Below are positions 1-8,786 of a DNA stretch of 38,436 nucleotides, in pieces; the first letter of the stretch is position 1; each line of letters opens with the position of its first letter. The DNA comes from a virus. Made by a program: the position numbers and the translations under genes. The DNA is taken from IMG/VR virus record IMGVR_UViG_3300034019_000437, positions 1 to 38,436 of that record. One strand, written 5' to 3'. The notes below the pieces were generated by a model. That model worked only from the letters and a program-made list of their open reading frames with translations. It was not told where the DNA came from and did no database searches.

Positions 1-2
1 TT

Positions 3-1010
3 TCGAAATCGAAATTCTTTAATGAGAAAGATATGATTCCTACGGGAATCCCTATGGTAAATGTAGCATTGAGCGGAAGACTGGATGGCGGTCTTACTCC
101 AGGTTTAACTATGTGGGCTGGTCCTTCTAAACATTTTAAATCAGCATTTAGTCTTCTTATGGCTAAATCGTACATGGAGAAATATGAAGATTCTGTTCTT
201 TTATTTTACGATTCTGAGTTTGGTACTCCTCAGTCTTATTTCAATACATTCAGCATCGATGGTGAGCGAGTCCTTCACACTCCCATTACCGATATTGAAC
301 AATTAAAGTTTGATATCATGAAACAATTGGAAACAATTGAACGGGGTGAACGTGTGATGATTATCGTTGACTCAATTGGTAATCTTGCTTCAAAGAAAGA
401 AGTTGAAGATGCACTTGATCAAAAGTCTGTTGCTGACATGAGCAGAGCGAAACAAGTTAAAAGTTTGTTTCGTATGGTTACACCTCATCTCACACTGAAA
501 GATATTCCAATGGTTGTAGTGAATCACACTTACAAAGAAATTGGTATGTTTCCGAAAGACATTGTTGGTGGTGGAACAGGTTCGTATTACTCAGCAGACA
601 ATATCTTTATTCTTGGTCGACAACAAGAAAAAGATGGCACTGAAATTACTGGCTATAACTTTATTATTAACGTGGAGAAATCTCGCTATGTCAAAGAAAA
701 ATCAAAAATTCCTATCTCTGTTTCGTTCGAAGGTGGTATTCAAAAATACTCCGGGCTCCTGGATGTAGCACTTGAAGGTGACTTTGTAATTAAGCCAAGT
801 AATGGGTGGTATTCCAAAGTTAACAAAGAAACAGGTGAAATTTCTGACAAGAAATATAGATTCGATGCAACACAGACCGAAGAATTCTGGAAAGAAATGT
901 TAAATAATCCAGAGTTTAAAGAATATGTGAGAAAGAAATATGAAATCGCTTACGGAAACATTATGGGAAATGCTTCAGTTTTGGAAGAAGCCCAAGAAAC
1001 TGAAGCTTGA
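3..1010 (+). CDS. uvsX: UvsX-type recombinase, 5'-truncated by the window edge
   Basis: Phage RecA/Rad51-family strand-exchange protein, which forms the presynaptic filament on single-stranded DNA in T4-like recombination and recombination-dependent replication. The frame is open from base 3, and the residues before the first ATG (position 33) read SKSKFFNEKD, matching the body of T4 UvsX rather than an N-terminus. I therefore treat the gene as cut by the window edge and not as starting at 33. The Walker A loop is GPSKHFKS, the T4-type variant, and the Walker B strand is VMIIVDSIGNL. The C-terminal tail is acidic (EEAQETEA), as in UvsX. The next gene overlaps its 3' end, and the gp41 helicase follows, the T4 gene order. 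Confidence 0.95.
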   Translation, partial: SKSKFFNEKDMIPTGIPMVNVALSGRLDGGLTPGLTMWAGPSKHFKSAFSLLMAKSYMEKYEDSVLLFYDSEFGTPQSYFNTFSIDGERVLHTPITDIEQLKFDIMKQLETIERGERVMIIVDSIGNLASKKEVEDALDQKSVADMSRAKQVKSLFRMVTPHLTLKDIPMVVVNHTYKEIGMFPKDIVGGGTGSYYSADNIFILGRQQEKDGTEITGYNFIINVEKSRYVKEKSKIPISVSFEGGIQKYSGLLDVALEGDFVIKPSNGWYSKVNKETGEISDKKYRFDATQTEEFWKEMLNNPEFKEYVRKKYEIAYGNIMGNASVLEEAQETEA

Positions 1011-1308
1011 TGAAGACTTTCAGTTTCACGATTTTCCCGATACTGATTTAACTGGCATAAGGATTCTTAAAGGTCCTTATGCTGGTGTTTTATATTATTA
1101 TACGAATGCTGCTGTAGAAGAGCAAGGTTACCTAGCTACACTTCGATTTGGATATATGGTCGTTGACTCTGGTAATCTTAACAAAATGGACTTGGAAAAA
1201 GACGAAAATTTTGTTACAATGCTTGGTGACATTCTCTCTGAAATTATTTTAATGGAAGGTAATTTTGAATCGCCTCGAACATTCTATTCTGAAAAATCTG
1301 ATCTATAA
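940..1308 (+). CDS. Small protein in the T4 gene 40 position
   Basis: A protein of about 122 residues encoded between uvsX and the gp41 helicase, the place T4 uses for gene 40, a head-vertex assembly chaperone. I do not recognise the sequence well enough to assign gp40. The first 24 or so codons lie inside the end of uvsX in another frame, with a weak purine-rich site (GAGAAAG) before the ATG at 940. ATG 970 is an alternative start. The likely folded core begins near LDEDFQFHDF and has a beta-strand pattern (GPYAGVLYYYTN, YLATLRFGYMVV), then an acidic helix. The 3' end overlaps the helicase start by 44 bases, which suggests translational coupling. Function unknown. Confidence 0.7.
   Translation: MKSLTETLWEMLQFWKKPKKLKLDEDFQFHDFPDTDLTGIRILKGPYAGVLYYYTNAAVEEQGYLATLRFGYMVVDSGNLNKMDLEKDENFVTMLGDILSEIILMEGNFESPRTFYSEKSDL
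1254..1259 (+). promoter_or_regulatory. Ribosome binding site that sets a TTG start for gp41
   Basis: GGAAGG stands five bases before a TTG at 1265. An in-frame stop (TAA, 1250-1252) lies just upstream, so the helicase can only start between 1253 and the next ATG at 1331. That ATG would remove N-terminal residues that look like the gp41 family. The site therefore supports initiation at TTG. Confidence 0.65.
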
Positions 1309-2665
1309 TGAAGAATACACTCGAAAGGTTATGCCTTTCATCAATCATGAATATTTTTCCGACTCTACAGAAAAATATATTTTCAAAGAAGTAAAAGACT
1401 TCATTGAGAAATACAAAACGATGCCAACGAAAGAAGCGTTGGTAATTAATTTTGTAGAATCTAAAACTTTAACTGAAGAGCAGGTGAGGAGTTGTGTGGA
1501 TCTTGTAAATGAGATTCACAAGCACAAAGATGAACCTACAGAAACTCAGTGGCTAACTGAACAAACTGAAAAGTTTTGCCAAGATCGAGCATTGTATAAT
1601 GCAATCATGGAATCAGTTAGTATTCTTGATGATAAGAAAACTAATAAATCAAAAGGTGAAATTCCCAAGATTCTTTCCGATGCACTGGGTGTTTCTTTCG
1701 ATAACAATGTTGGGCATGACTATATTAACGACTATGAAAGACGTTTTGAATTCTACCATCAAAAAGAAGAACGAATTCCGTTCGACTTGGATTACTTTAA
1801 CAAGATTACAAAAGGTGGGCTACCTAACAAAACACTCAATATTGCTCTTGCTGGGACTGGTGTTGGTAAGTCTCTCTTCATGTGTCATGTTGCTGCATCG
1901 TGTATTTCTCAGGGTTATGATGTTTTGTATATCACAATGGAGATGGCTGAAGAAAAAATTGCAGAAAGAATCGATGCAAACCTATTGAACATCAGCATTA
2001 ACGATTTGCATGTAATTCCTAAAGAAGATTACACCAAAAGATTTTCTGCACTCCAAAGTAAAACTCAAGGTAAACTTATTATCAAAGAATATCCGACTGC
2101 ATCAGCTAGTGCATTACATTTCCGTTCATTGTTAAATGAACTTCAATTGAAGAAGAATTTCAGACCAAAGATTATCTTTATTGACTATTTGAATATCTGT
2201 TGTTCCAGTCGGCTGAAGATGGGAAGCAGTGTCAATTCTTATACCTATATCAAATCAATTGCTGAAGAACTTCGTGGTCTTGCTGTAGAGTTTGGTGTTC
2301 CAATCGTTTCTGCTACACAAACAACTCGATCTGGCTTCAGTAACTCTGACGTTGGGCTAGAAGATACTAGTGAATCATTTGGTCTTCCAGCGACGGCTGA
2401 CTTCATGTTTGCACTTATCAGCACAGAGGAATTGCAACAACTTGGGCAGATGATGGTCAAACAGTTGAAAAATCGATACAATGATCCAGGTGTCAATAAG
2501 AAATTTGTCATTGGAGTTGACAGGGCTAAAATGAGACTGTATGATGTAGAATCTAATGCACAAGACTTGATTGACTCTGGAATGGATGATGATAAGCCCA
2601 TCAATACATTTGGAAATAGAGATAGAAAAGACTTTGGATCTAAATTTGGAGGAGTAAAAGTATAA
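1265..2665 (+). CDS. 41: Replicative DNA helicase, gp41/DnaB family
   Basis: Hexameric 5'-3' helicase that unwinds the fork and pairs with the gp61-type primase encoded at 25207. The protein has 466 residues, close to T4 gp41. Residues 1-130 form the helical DnaB N-terminal part (RLEHSILKNLIYNEEY). The RecA-like motor follows, with Walker A AGTGVGKS at 196-203 (K202), a DnaB-type ITMEM strand and the Walker B strand IIFIDYLNICCSS. The polar QTTRSG segment fits motif H4. The chosen start is TTG, with GGAAGG five bases upstream. Choosing the first ATG would delete a conserved helix. It follows uvsX and the gp40-position gene as in T4. Confidence 0.95.
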   Translation: MNRLEHSILKNLIYNEEYTRKVMPFINHEYFSDSTEKYIFKEVKDFIEKYKTMPTKEALVINFVESKTLTEEQVRSCVDLVNEIHKHKDEPTETQWLTEQTEKFCQDRALYNAIMESVSILDDKKTNKSKGEIPKILSDALGVSFDNNVGHDYINDYERRFEFYHQKEERIPFDLDYFNKITKGGLPNKTLNIALAGTGVGKSLFMCHVAASCISQGYDVLYITMEMAEEKIAERIDANLLNISINDLHVIPKEDYTKRFSALQSKTQGKLIIKEYPTASASALHFRSLLNELQLKKNFRPKIIFIDYLNICCSSRLKMGSSVNSYTYIKSIAEELRGLAVEFGVPIVSATQTTRSGFSNSDVGLEDTSESFGLPATADFMFALISTEELQQLGQMMVKQLKNRYNDPGVNKKFVIGVDRAKMRLYDVESNAQDLIDSGMDDDKPINTFGNRDRKDFGSKFGGVKV

Positions 2666-2668
2666 ATA
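2661..2668 (+). promoter_or_regulatory. T4-type late promoter element TATAAATA
   Basis: An exact copy of the T4 late promoter core TATAAATA lies at the helicase stop codon, 23 bases before the ATG at 2692. In T4 this element is recognised by the late sigma factor gp55 with the sliding clamp. Its position at the join between replication genes and accessory genes suggests that the genes from 2692 onward are transcribed late. The assignment is by motif match only. Confidence 0.6.
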
Positions 2669-2691
2669 CCCAATAAACTATTGGAGTCTTT

Positions 2692-3474
2692 ATGCCCGGA
2701 TCGTTAAAAGTTCACGGACTGTTATTTAAACATAGTACACTAGATAAATCTTATGTTTTAAATTCTCCTTCTCCTACAGAAAGAGGTGAACTAGCAGTTT
2801 TAGAACAAATTAATGGGTATATTATGAAAATAGGATCTCCAATTACTGTGAAAGCTGGGCGACATACATTTAAAAATATTTACGGGGCAAATAAAGTAGA
2901 AGGCACTCCTAAGGCTGATATTGCTCTAGTTACATTTAATGCTAAGACCAAGAAGTTCGAAGATGTATGTTTCATATCTCATAAAATGGGATCCGATGCT
3001 GGAGGCTTTCAACAATATAGCGGTATTACTCCGAAAGCTGACGGCCAAAAGACAGGTTCTATCTCAAAAGACAAGAATGTGGTTGATTTTTTGAGAAAAT
3101 TGAGTGGCTATCACAATACTATTGTCGGAGCTAAAAAAAGATTCTATGCAGTAGTTAAGGATAGAAAATTAATAGGTAAGTCTATATACGGTCCTCAGTT
3201 CGGTGAAACTAGATTTGGAATAGATAACATTCATCTAATAGGTCAAGGTGATGTTAGAATGTCTGTTGTTGGAAATGCACACAAATTAGATTTTACCGCA
3301 CACGCAAGCTACAACCCAGATGTTTCAGAATTCATGAAGAACGGATACACAACTATTATAGGTGCTCGTTATTCTTCAGGAAGAAATTATGAAGTAGATG
3401 GAGTAACCTATAAAAGTGTTAGGGTTTTAATTATGCCGAAAAAATTAATTGGTTCTAAGGCTGAAGAAATATGA
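2692..3474 (+). CDS. Uncharacterised protein, possibly PD-(D/E)XK nuclease-like
   Basis: A 260-residue protein that I cannot name with confidence. Residues 71-98 read as a strand with PKADIALV (D76), followed by FISHK (K98). A D then x-x-K pair on consecutive strands, followed by a glutamine-rich turn (GGFQQYSG), is the layout of restriction-endonuclease-like (PD-(D/E)XK) folds. The usual Glu/Gln before the Lys is Ser here, so activity is doubtful. The rest alternates strands and helices, with no signal peptide or membrane segment. It sits behind a late promoter motif and overlaps the next gene by four bases (ATGA), suggesting co-expression with the ligase-like protein. The nuclease reading is inference. 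Confidence 0.75.
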   Translation: MPGSLKVHGLLFKHSTLDKSYVLNSPSPTERGELAVLEQINGYIMKIGSPITVKAGRHTFKNIYGANKVEGTPKADIALVTFNAKTKKFEDVCFISHKMGSDAGGFQQYSGITPKADGQKTGSISKDKNVVDFLRKLSGYHNTIVGAKKRFYAVVKDRKLIGKSIYGPQFGETRFGIDNIHLIGQGDVRMSVVGNAHKLDFTAHASYNPDVSEFMKNGYTTIIGARYSSGRNYEVDGVTYKSVRVLIMPKKLIGSKAEEI

Positions 3475-4709
3475 ACTTCAAAGATTTTATAGTTGAGTCT
3501 TCGAAGGAAGGAAAGAATGTTCATCTAGAACATATCGAAGATGAAGTAATCAATCGCGGTGTTCCTGGTGCAAGGGATGCGATTAATTTTTTGCGATCTT
3601 TAAGAGACATGCTTGCAGGTAATGCAGATTCGAAAGTAAATGTCACAACAAAATGGGATGGTGCGCCAGCAGTCTTCGCGGGTGTTAATCCAGAAAATGG
3701 AAAATTCTTCGTTGCAACTAAAGGCATTTTCAATGTTGATGCAAAACTAAATTATACTGATGAAGACATCGACAGAAATCATCCAGGTGAAGGCTTGAAT
3801 AAAAAACTCAAGACAGCACTCACCTATCTTCCTAAATTGGGTATCGATGGTATTCTTCAAGGTGATATGATGTTTGGTGAAGATGATTTAGGAGAAGCAG
3901 AAAAAGAAATAGATGGGCAAATGTATTTGACATTTAAACCTAATACGATTGTCTATGCTGTACCAGTCGAAAGCAAATTGGCTAAATCGATGAAAGCAGC
4001 TAAGATGGGTATTGTATTTCATACTTCATATACAGGTAAAACTATAGCATCATTGAAGGCATCATTTAATATCGACATAAACAATTTAAAGAAAACAAAA
4101 GATGTTTGGTTCAGGGATGCATATTTTATTGATGCCTCAGGTACAGTAACTTTTACCAAAGAAGAAACTAAACAAATTACATCTATTCTATCTCAAGCAG
4201 GTACCGTATTTTCTAGAATCAATTCATTATCAATGAATCGTATCGCTGCATCAGACATTATACAAACTCAAATTAAAACATTTAACAACACCAAAGTTCG
4301 TTCAGGGCAAAAAATTACTAACCCAGTATCACACGCTGTTGAGTTGACTAAATGGGTTGAAGATAAACTGAATAAAGAAATTTTATCTGCTAAAAAGAAA
4401 GACACAAAAGAAAAGAGAATGGCAGAAAAAAACGAATTGGTGAGATTCTATAGAGGAAACAACTCCGATTTGGTTGCAATATTCACATTACAAAATCTAT
4501 TAGTTGATGCTAAAAATATGATTATTAAAAAACTTCAACAAATAAAACAAGTGACAAATACTTTTGTTCAAACCGATGATGGATATAAAATTACTAATCC
4601 AGAAGGTTTCGTTGCGGTAGATAAACTAAAAGGAAATGCAGTTAAGTTAGTTGATAGACTAGAATTCAGCCATCTAAACTTCACTGCACAGAAAAACTGG
4701 AGTAAGTAA
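3471..4709 (+). CDS. Ligase-like nucleotidyltransferase with capsid-targeting-like leader
   Basis: A 412-residue protein that carries the landmarks of covalent nucleotidyltransferases (DNA and RNA ligases): motif I KWDG at 61-64 (K61 would take the AMP), a strand GDMMFGED at 131-138, a motif IV-like PEGFVAVD around E378, and a motif V-like NAVKLV with K392. Motifs III and IV are about 240 residues apart, longer than in ordinary ligases, because a lysine-rich helical segment is inserted. The first nine residues, MNFKDFIVE, resemble the T4 capsid-targeting leader ending at an I-x-E cleavage site. The ATG overlaps the previous stop. Ligase activity and packaging into the head are inferences. The motifs are seen directly. 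Confidence 0.8.
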   Translation: MNFKDFIVESSKEGKNVHLEHIEDEVINRGVPGARDAINFLRSLRDMLAGNADSKVNVTTKWDGAPAVFAGVNPENGKFFVATKGIFNVDAKLNYTDEDIDRNHPGEGLNKKLKTALTYLPKLGIDGILQGDMMFGEDDLGEAEKEIDGQMYLTFKPNTIVYAVPVESKLAKSMKAAKMGIVFHTSYTGKTIASLKASFNIDINNLKKTKDVWFRDAYFIDASGTVTFTKEETKQITSILSQAGTVFSRINSLSMNRIAASDIIQTQIKTFNNTKVRSGQKITNPVSHAVELTKWVEDKLNKEILSAKKKDTKEKRMAEKNELVRFYRGNNSDLVAIFTLQNLLVDAKNMIIKKLQQIKQVTNTFVQTDDGYKITNPEGFVAVDKLKGNAVKLVDRLEFSHLNFTAQKNWSK

Positions 4710-5020
4710 TGTATAACTTTAAGCAATTTGAAGTGTTACATGAAGCAGCATATGCTGGTAATATAGGTATTATGGAACTAATTAAATTTAAAAAACATGC
4801 TAATGAAAATCAAAAGAAATCTTTCGATGATCATGTTAAAAATAAAAGACATAAAGAAGCATGGGATCTAGTTCAGAAAGTTACTGGAGTTAAACTACAT
4901 AAAAGTGTCAGTGAAGAAAAGAAGTCGCCAAATCCTGATATCTTACCTGTAGCAGGAGCAGGGCAATGGGGCACAAAACACCTGGTAAAGAAGTATAAAA
5001 AGGACACACCAGGCCAATAA
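4709..5020 (+). CDS. Small phage protein with possible prohead-protease site
   Basis: A basic protein of 103 residues. It starts at an ATG overlapping the previous stop by one base. The N-terminus MYNFKQFEVLHE is followed by AAYAGNIG. L-H-E then A fits the (L/I)-x-E rule of T4 prohead protease, and the first seven residues fit the capsid-targeting pattern shared with 3471, 13023, 15728 and 20914. The middle is helical and rich in Lys and His (KRHKEAWDLVQKVTGVKLHK). The tail is Pro/Gly/Lys-rich. I recognise the type as a small protein common in T4-like phages of water habitats, but know no function. It is the last gene before the sugar block. Confidence 0.75.
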   Translation: MYNFKQFEVLHEAAYAGNIGIMELIKFKKHANENQKKSFDDHVKNKRHKEAWDLVQKVTGVKLHKSVSEEKKSPNPDILPVAGAGQWGTKHLVKKYKKDTPGQ

Positions 5021-5050
5021 ACGTACTATATAAAATGAAGGAGCTATATT

Positions 5051-5887
5051 ATGAAAGATTTGATTATAGGATGTGCGAATAATTACACATGGGAAACCCT
5101 AAAGTATTGGGTTAACTCTATCAATAAATGCGGTTTTGAAGGTGAGAAAGTTCTCATTCTAATGAACTGCGATAACGAATCTGCAAGAAAAGTAATTGAA
5201 GCGGGATTTAAAGTCATTGGATTCGGTCAAGACGAACAAGGAAATCTTAAATATGAGCCTGGAAGAATTCCTGTTCATGTAGAAAGATTTATTCACATTT
5301 ACGATCATCTCTGTAGGAACGATTATCGTTATGTTATTACAACCGATGTCAAAGATGTTGTATTCCAACAAAATCCCATCGATTGGCTAGAAAACAATTT
5401 AGGTGATAAAGGTTTAGTCTTTGCTTCTGAAAGCATGAAGTATAAAGACGAGCCTTGGGGCAATCAGAATCTTTTAGAGACTTATGGTCCCTACATTCAC
5501 GAAAAATATAAAAACAACACTATCTACAACGTCGGCGTTCTAGCTGGTCGTGCCACACAAATGCGCGATTTGATTATCAATATCTTTACCGCAGCAATCA
5601 ATCGCCCAATTCCTATTTGCGACCAATCTACATTTAATTTTATGATTTCTATGACACCATATACGCACACTTGCAAATATATGAATTCTGAAGATGGTTG
5701 GGCAGCACAATTAGGTACAACAGCAGACCCATCTAAAATAGAACAGTTTAGACCTTTTCTTTTAGAAGCAGAACCTAAGATGGTCGAAGGTAAAGTTACT
5801 ACTTCGACTGGAAAAGAGTTTACAATCGTTCATCAGTATGATAGAGTACCAGAATGGCGAAAAGTTATTGAGGCGAAATATGGTTGA
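5051..5887 (+). CDS. Glycosyltransferase-like protein (GT-A type)
   Basis: First gene of the sugar block, 278 residues, with a strong AAGGAGCT ribosome site upstream. It opens with a Rossmann-like strand (DLIIGCANNYTWETLKYWVNSI). The central YVITTDVKDVVFQQNP resembles the metal-binding DxD loop of GT-A glycosyltransferases (here D-V-K-D). A later NVGVLAGR strand and CDQSTFNFM helix also fit such enzymes. It probably transfers a sugar from a nucleotide donor, perhaps onto a phage or host surface glycan. No membrane segment is visible. The following gene starts inside its last eight bases. Family and direction of transfer are inferred, and the substrate is unknown. Confidence 0.75.
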   Translation: MKDLIIGCANNYTWETLKYWVNSINKCGFEGEKVLILMNCDNESARKVIEAGFKVIGFGQDEQGNLKYEPGRIPVHVERFIHIYDHLCRNDYRYVITTDVKDVVFQQNPIDWLENNLGDKGLVFASESMKYKDEPWGNQNLLETYGPYIHEKYKNNTIYNVGVLAGRATQMRDLIINIFTAAINRPIPICDQSTFNFMISMTPYTHTCKYMNSEDGWAAQLGTTADPSKIEQFRPFLLEAEPKMVEGKVTTSTGKEFTIVHQYDRVPEWRKVIEAKYG

Positions 5888-6566
5888 TGGTGTGTTTTTT
5901 GTTAGTTCTGCTTTAAATGTTAAGCAGTTATCTGTTTTTAATAATCATCAAAGATTTGAACAGACGGTAGAAACCGTAAAATCAATACAAAAGTATTGCC
6001 CAAACAACAAGATTATTATGTTCGATGCTTCTTATGATATGCCTTTATCAGAATATGTTGGACAACTAGGTCTTATGGGTGTACATTTTTTGTATGTGGG
6101 ATCAAATCCTCAAATCAAACACTTTTCGAGTGTTGGTTTGAGGAGTCTCGCTGAAACATTGAGTTTTATCATTGCACTCGATTGGTATTCAAAAAATAAA
6201 ATTGAAACTAAACGATACTATAAGATGTCTGGAAGATACAAGTTAAATGATAATTTTGTATTAAATCAAGATGATTTTAAAGACTCATTTGTGTTTCTTC
6301 CCACGGTAAATTCTTGGATGACAAAAGACAAACAAGAGAGAGCGGGTGTCGATACAATTTTCGAATTGAGACTTTGGCACATGGATGCTTCTTTGTTTGA
6401 TACATTTCAATCTAAGCTGCCTATTATTTTTAATGATTGTTTGGAATATGATATTGATGTTGAGCATTCTTATTACAAACATTTAAATAAATTTAAATGG
6501 GTACAAATTCAACCTATTGGATTAGAAGGTGTTATAGCACCTACAGGAGCAATTATTAATGAGTAA
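5880..6566 (+). CDS. Uncharacterised sugar-block protein, glycosyltransferase-like
   Basis: A protein of 228 residues. I chose the ATG at 5880, which overlaps the previous stop by eight bases, over an upstream start that would lie deep in the neighbour. It begins with a strand (GVFFVSSAL), then a helix and the strand KIIMFDAS, a nucleotide-sugar-binding type of arrangement. KRYYKMSGRYKLND is a segment I associate with phage and bacterial glycan-modifying proteins of glycosyltransferase type. There is no obvious DxD. The next gene overlaps it by eight bases. Its position between a glycosyltransferase and an NDP-sugar dehydratase supports a role in glycan building. The enzymatic activity is unproven. 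Confidence 0.65.
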   Translation: MVDGVFFVSSALNVKQLSVFNNHQRFEQTVETVKSIQKYCPNNKIIMFDASYDMPLSEYVGQLGLMGVHFLYVGSNPQIKHFSSVGLRSLAETLSFIIALDWYSKNKIETKRYYKMSGRYKLNDNFVLNQDDFKDSFVFLPTVNSWMTKDKQERAGVDTIFELRLWHMDASLFDTFQSKLPIIFNDCLEYDIDVEHSYYKHLNKFKWVQIQPIGLEGVIAPTGAIINE

Positions 6567-7593
6567 ACATGTTTTGATTACTGGTGGTGCAGGCTTCATT
6601 GCACACCATGTTATTGATCTTTTGATTCGAGTCACAGATTGGAAAATTACAACGATTGACCGGCTAGATTATTCTGGCAATTTAAATCGTCTACATGAAG
6701 TTTTGGAGAGTTATGATAGAGAAGTTCAGAAGAGAGTTAATGTAGTCTTTCATGATTTGAAAGCAGAGATTAATCCTATCACGCAAAACTTTCTCCATAA
6801 ACACGGAAATATTGATGTGATTCTTCATTTGGCTGCATCTTCGCATGTAGATAGGTCGATCACCCATCCGATGGAATTTATTTTCGATAACACTATCGGT
6901 ACTGCTCATCTTCTTGAGTTTGCAAGAAAACTTCCATATCAGTTAGAAACTTTCCTGTATTTCAGTACCGACGAAATCTTTGGTGTTGCACCTCCTGGTG
7001 TTGCATACAAAGAGCGTGATAGGTATAATTCTACGAATCCATACTCTGCATCAAAAGCTGCTGCTGAAGAATTGTGTGTTGCATATGAAAACACATATAA
7101 ACTTCCAATGATGATTACACATACAATGAATGTATTTGGTGAGAGACAAACACCAGAGAAATTTATTCCTTTGTGTATTGATCGGGTGCGTAAAGGTGAA
7201 AAAATCTTTATTCATTCAGATCATACTAAAACTCAAGCAGGCAGTCGATTCTATATTCATGCCGCAGATGTTGCAGATGCACTTTTATTCTTGGTCAAAA
7301 ACAAGCCAGTTCCAGAAATGGATTATGGTAATGCAAGATGCCCTAAGTTTAATATTGTTGGTAAAGAAGAAGTTGATAATCTAACGCTTGCTAAACTTGT
7401 TGCTAAAGCACAAGGAAAAGATTTGATTTATGAAATGGTAGATTTTCATTCGAGTAGACCAGGGCATGATTTGCGTTATGCACTTGATGGTGAATTGATG
7501 AGAAGTCTCGGATGGGAACCTAAAGTTGCCTTCTCTCAAAGAATTAAACAGGTGAGTGATTGGTATTTGGAGAATGACAGATGGTTAATGTAG
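6559..7593 (+). CDS. NDP-sugar 4,6-dehydratase/epimerase (RmlB-like, extended SDR)
   Basis: An NAD(P)-dependent short-chain dehydrogenase of the extended type, 344 residues, closest in feel to dTDP-glucose 4,6-dehydratase, which makes the 4-keto-6-deoxy sugar that branched sugars derive from. Seen directly: N-terminal TGGAGFIAHH (dinucleotide loop, last Gly replaced by Ala), HLAASSHVDRS after the fourth strand, FSTDEIFG with D138-E139 (the dehydratase acid/base pair), and catalytic Y162-x-x-x-K166 in NPYSASKAAAEE. NVFGERQTPEKFIP also fits RmlB. Its product would be a natural substrate for the C-methyltransferase in the next gene, which it overlaps by 13 bases. Confidence 0.88.
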   Translation: MSKHVLITGGAGFIAHHVIDLLIRVTDWKITTIDRLDYSGNLNRLHEVLESYDREVQKRVNVVFHDLKAEINPITQNFLHKHGNIDVILHLAASSHVDRSITHPMEFIFDNTIGTAHLLEFARKLPYQLETFLYFSTDEIFGVAPPGVAYKERDRYNSTNPYSASKAAAEELCVAYENTYKLPMMITHTMNVFGERQTPEKFIPLCIDRVRKGEKIFIHSDHTKTQAGSRFYIHAADVADALLFLVKNKPVPEMDYGNARCPKFNIVGKEEVDNLTLAKLVAKAQGKDLIYEMVDFHSSRPGHDLRYALDGELMRSLGWEPKVAFSQRIKQVSDWYLENDRWLM

Positions 7594-8786
7594 AAGCAAT
7601 TAGTAATTGTATTGCATGTGGGCACGACACTTTAATTCCTGTTTTGGATTTAAAAGAACAGCCCCTTGCAAACTCTTATAAGAAAAGTCGAGATGAAGTT
7701 CAGGAAACTTATCCTCTAGCAATTGTTCGGTGTGATAACTGTTACCATGTCCAATTGACGCATCGAGTTAATCCTGATTTGATGTTTAAGGATTATTTGT
7801 ATGTTTCCGGTACAGCCAAATCTCAATTGGAATATTTTGATTGGTTTTCACAATTCACTGCTGAAAAATTTGGAACCAAACCTCGCACAGTTTTAGATAT
7901 TGGCTGTAATGATGGAAGTCAGTTAAACTATTTTCAGGATCAGGGAGCACAAACTTATGGTGTGGATCCTGCTGAAAATCTTTATGCAACATCTTCTCAG
8001 AGACATGAGGTTGTTTGTGGTTACTTCACAGGTAAAGAGTTTAGCCAAAGTTTTGATGTGATTGTTTGTCAAAATGCATTCGCACATAATTATGATCAAT
8101 TAGAGTTGTTGCAAAATATTCGTAATGTAATGCATAAAGATAGTTTACTTTTTGCAACCACATCTCAATCTGATATGATTTTAAATGGCGAGTTCGATAC
8201 GATTTACCATGAGCATTTGTCTTTCTATAATATCAAATCTATTGATGCTCTTTGTAAACGTGCAGATTTACATTTAGTTGATGTTGTAAAATCTCCTGTG
8301 CATGGAACAAGTTACATTTTCATCATCTCTAAGTTTTCAAAAGCACCAAAAACTATCGAGAATCTAATTGCATTGGAAACTAAATCTGGTCTTTATTTTC
8401 CAGAAACATATGTTCAATATTATGAACGATGTAACGATATATTGAAGAAATTTAAGAATATTGTTCAGGAAATGAAAGAACAAGGAATTACTACTGTTGG
8501 CTTAGGTGCTCCAGCAAAAGGAAACACTCTACTAAATGCAGCAGAAACTTCTCTGGACTTTATCATCGATGAAAATCCTTTGAAACAAGGATTGTTTACA
8601 CCCGGAAGTTCTGTGCCCATCTATGGTATGAATCATCTTGACAATTTCAAATATTTTGATACAATATGCTTTATTCCTCTTGCATGGAACTTTTATGGTG
8701 AAATGAAAAGAAAAGTTCAAACATATAGAGTTGGAAAGAAAGACGTTTTTGTTAAATATTTTCCTGAATTTAGTATTGAAAAATGA
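7581..8786 (+). CDS. Sugar C-methyltransferase (TylC3/NovU-type architecture)
   Basis: A 401-residue SAM-dependent methyltransferase with the three-part layout of NDP-sugar C-3 methyltransferases. An N-terminal zinc-binding part has C-x2-C pairs (CIACG, CDNC) and the conserved LKEQPLANSY. The SAM domain follows, with motif I VLDIGCNDGSQLNYF and then GVDPAENLY. The C-terminal Rossmann-like domain has the GLGAPAKGNTLLN loop. Such enzymes methylate C3 of a 4-keto-6-deoxy sugar to make branched sugars, which fits the RmlB-like neighbour upstream. It overlaps that gene by 13 bases and the next by four. Family assignment is strong. The exact sugar is unknown. Confidence 0.9.
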   Translation: MVNVEAISNCIACGHDTLIPVLDLKEQPLANSYKKSRDEVQETYPLAIVRCDNCYHVQLTHRVNPDLMFKDYLYVSGTAKSQLEYFDWFSQFTAEKFGTKPRTVLDIGCNDGSQLNYFQDQGAQTYGVDPAENLYATSSQRHEVVCGYFTGKEFSQSFDVIVCQNAFAHNYDQLELLQNIRNVMHKDSLLFATTSQSDMILNGEFDTIYHEHLSFYNIKSIDALCKRADLHLVDVVKSPVHGTSYIFIISKFSKAPKTIENLIALETKSGLYFPETYVQYYERCNDILKKFKNIVQEMKEQGITTVGLGAPAKGNTLLNAAETSLDFIIDENPLKQGLFTPGSSVPIYGMNHLDNFKYFDTICFIPLAWNFYGEMKRKVQTYRVGKKDVFVKYFPEFSIEK

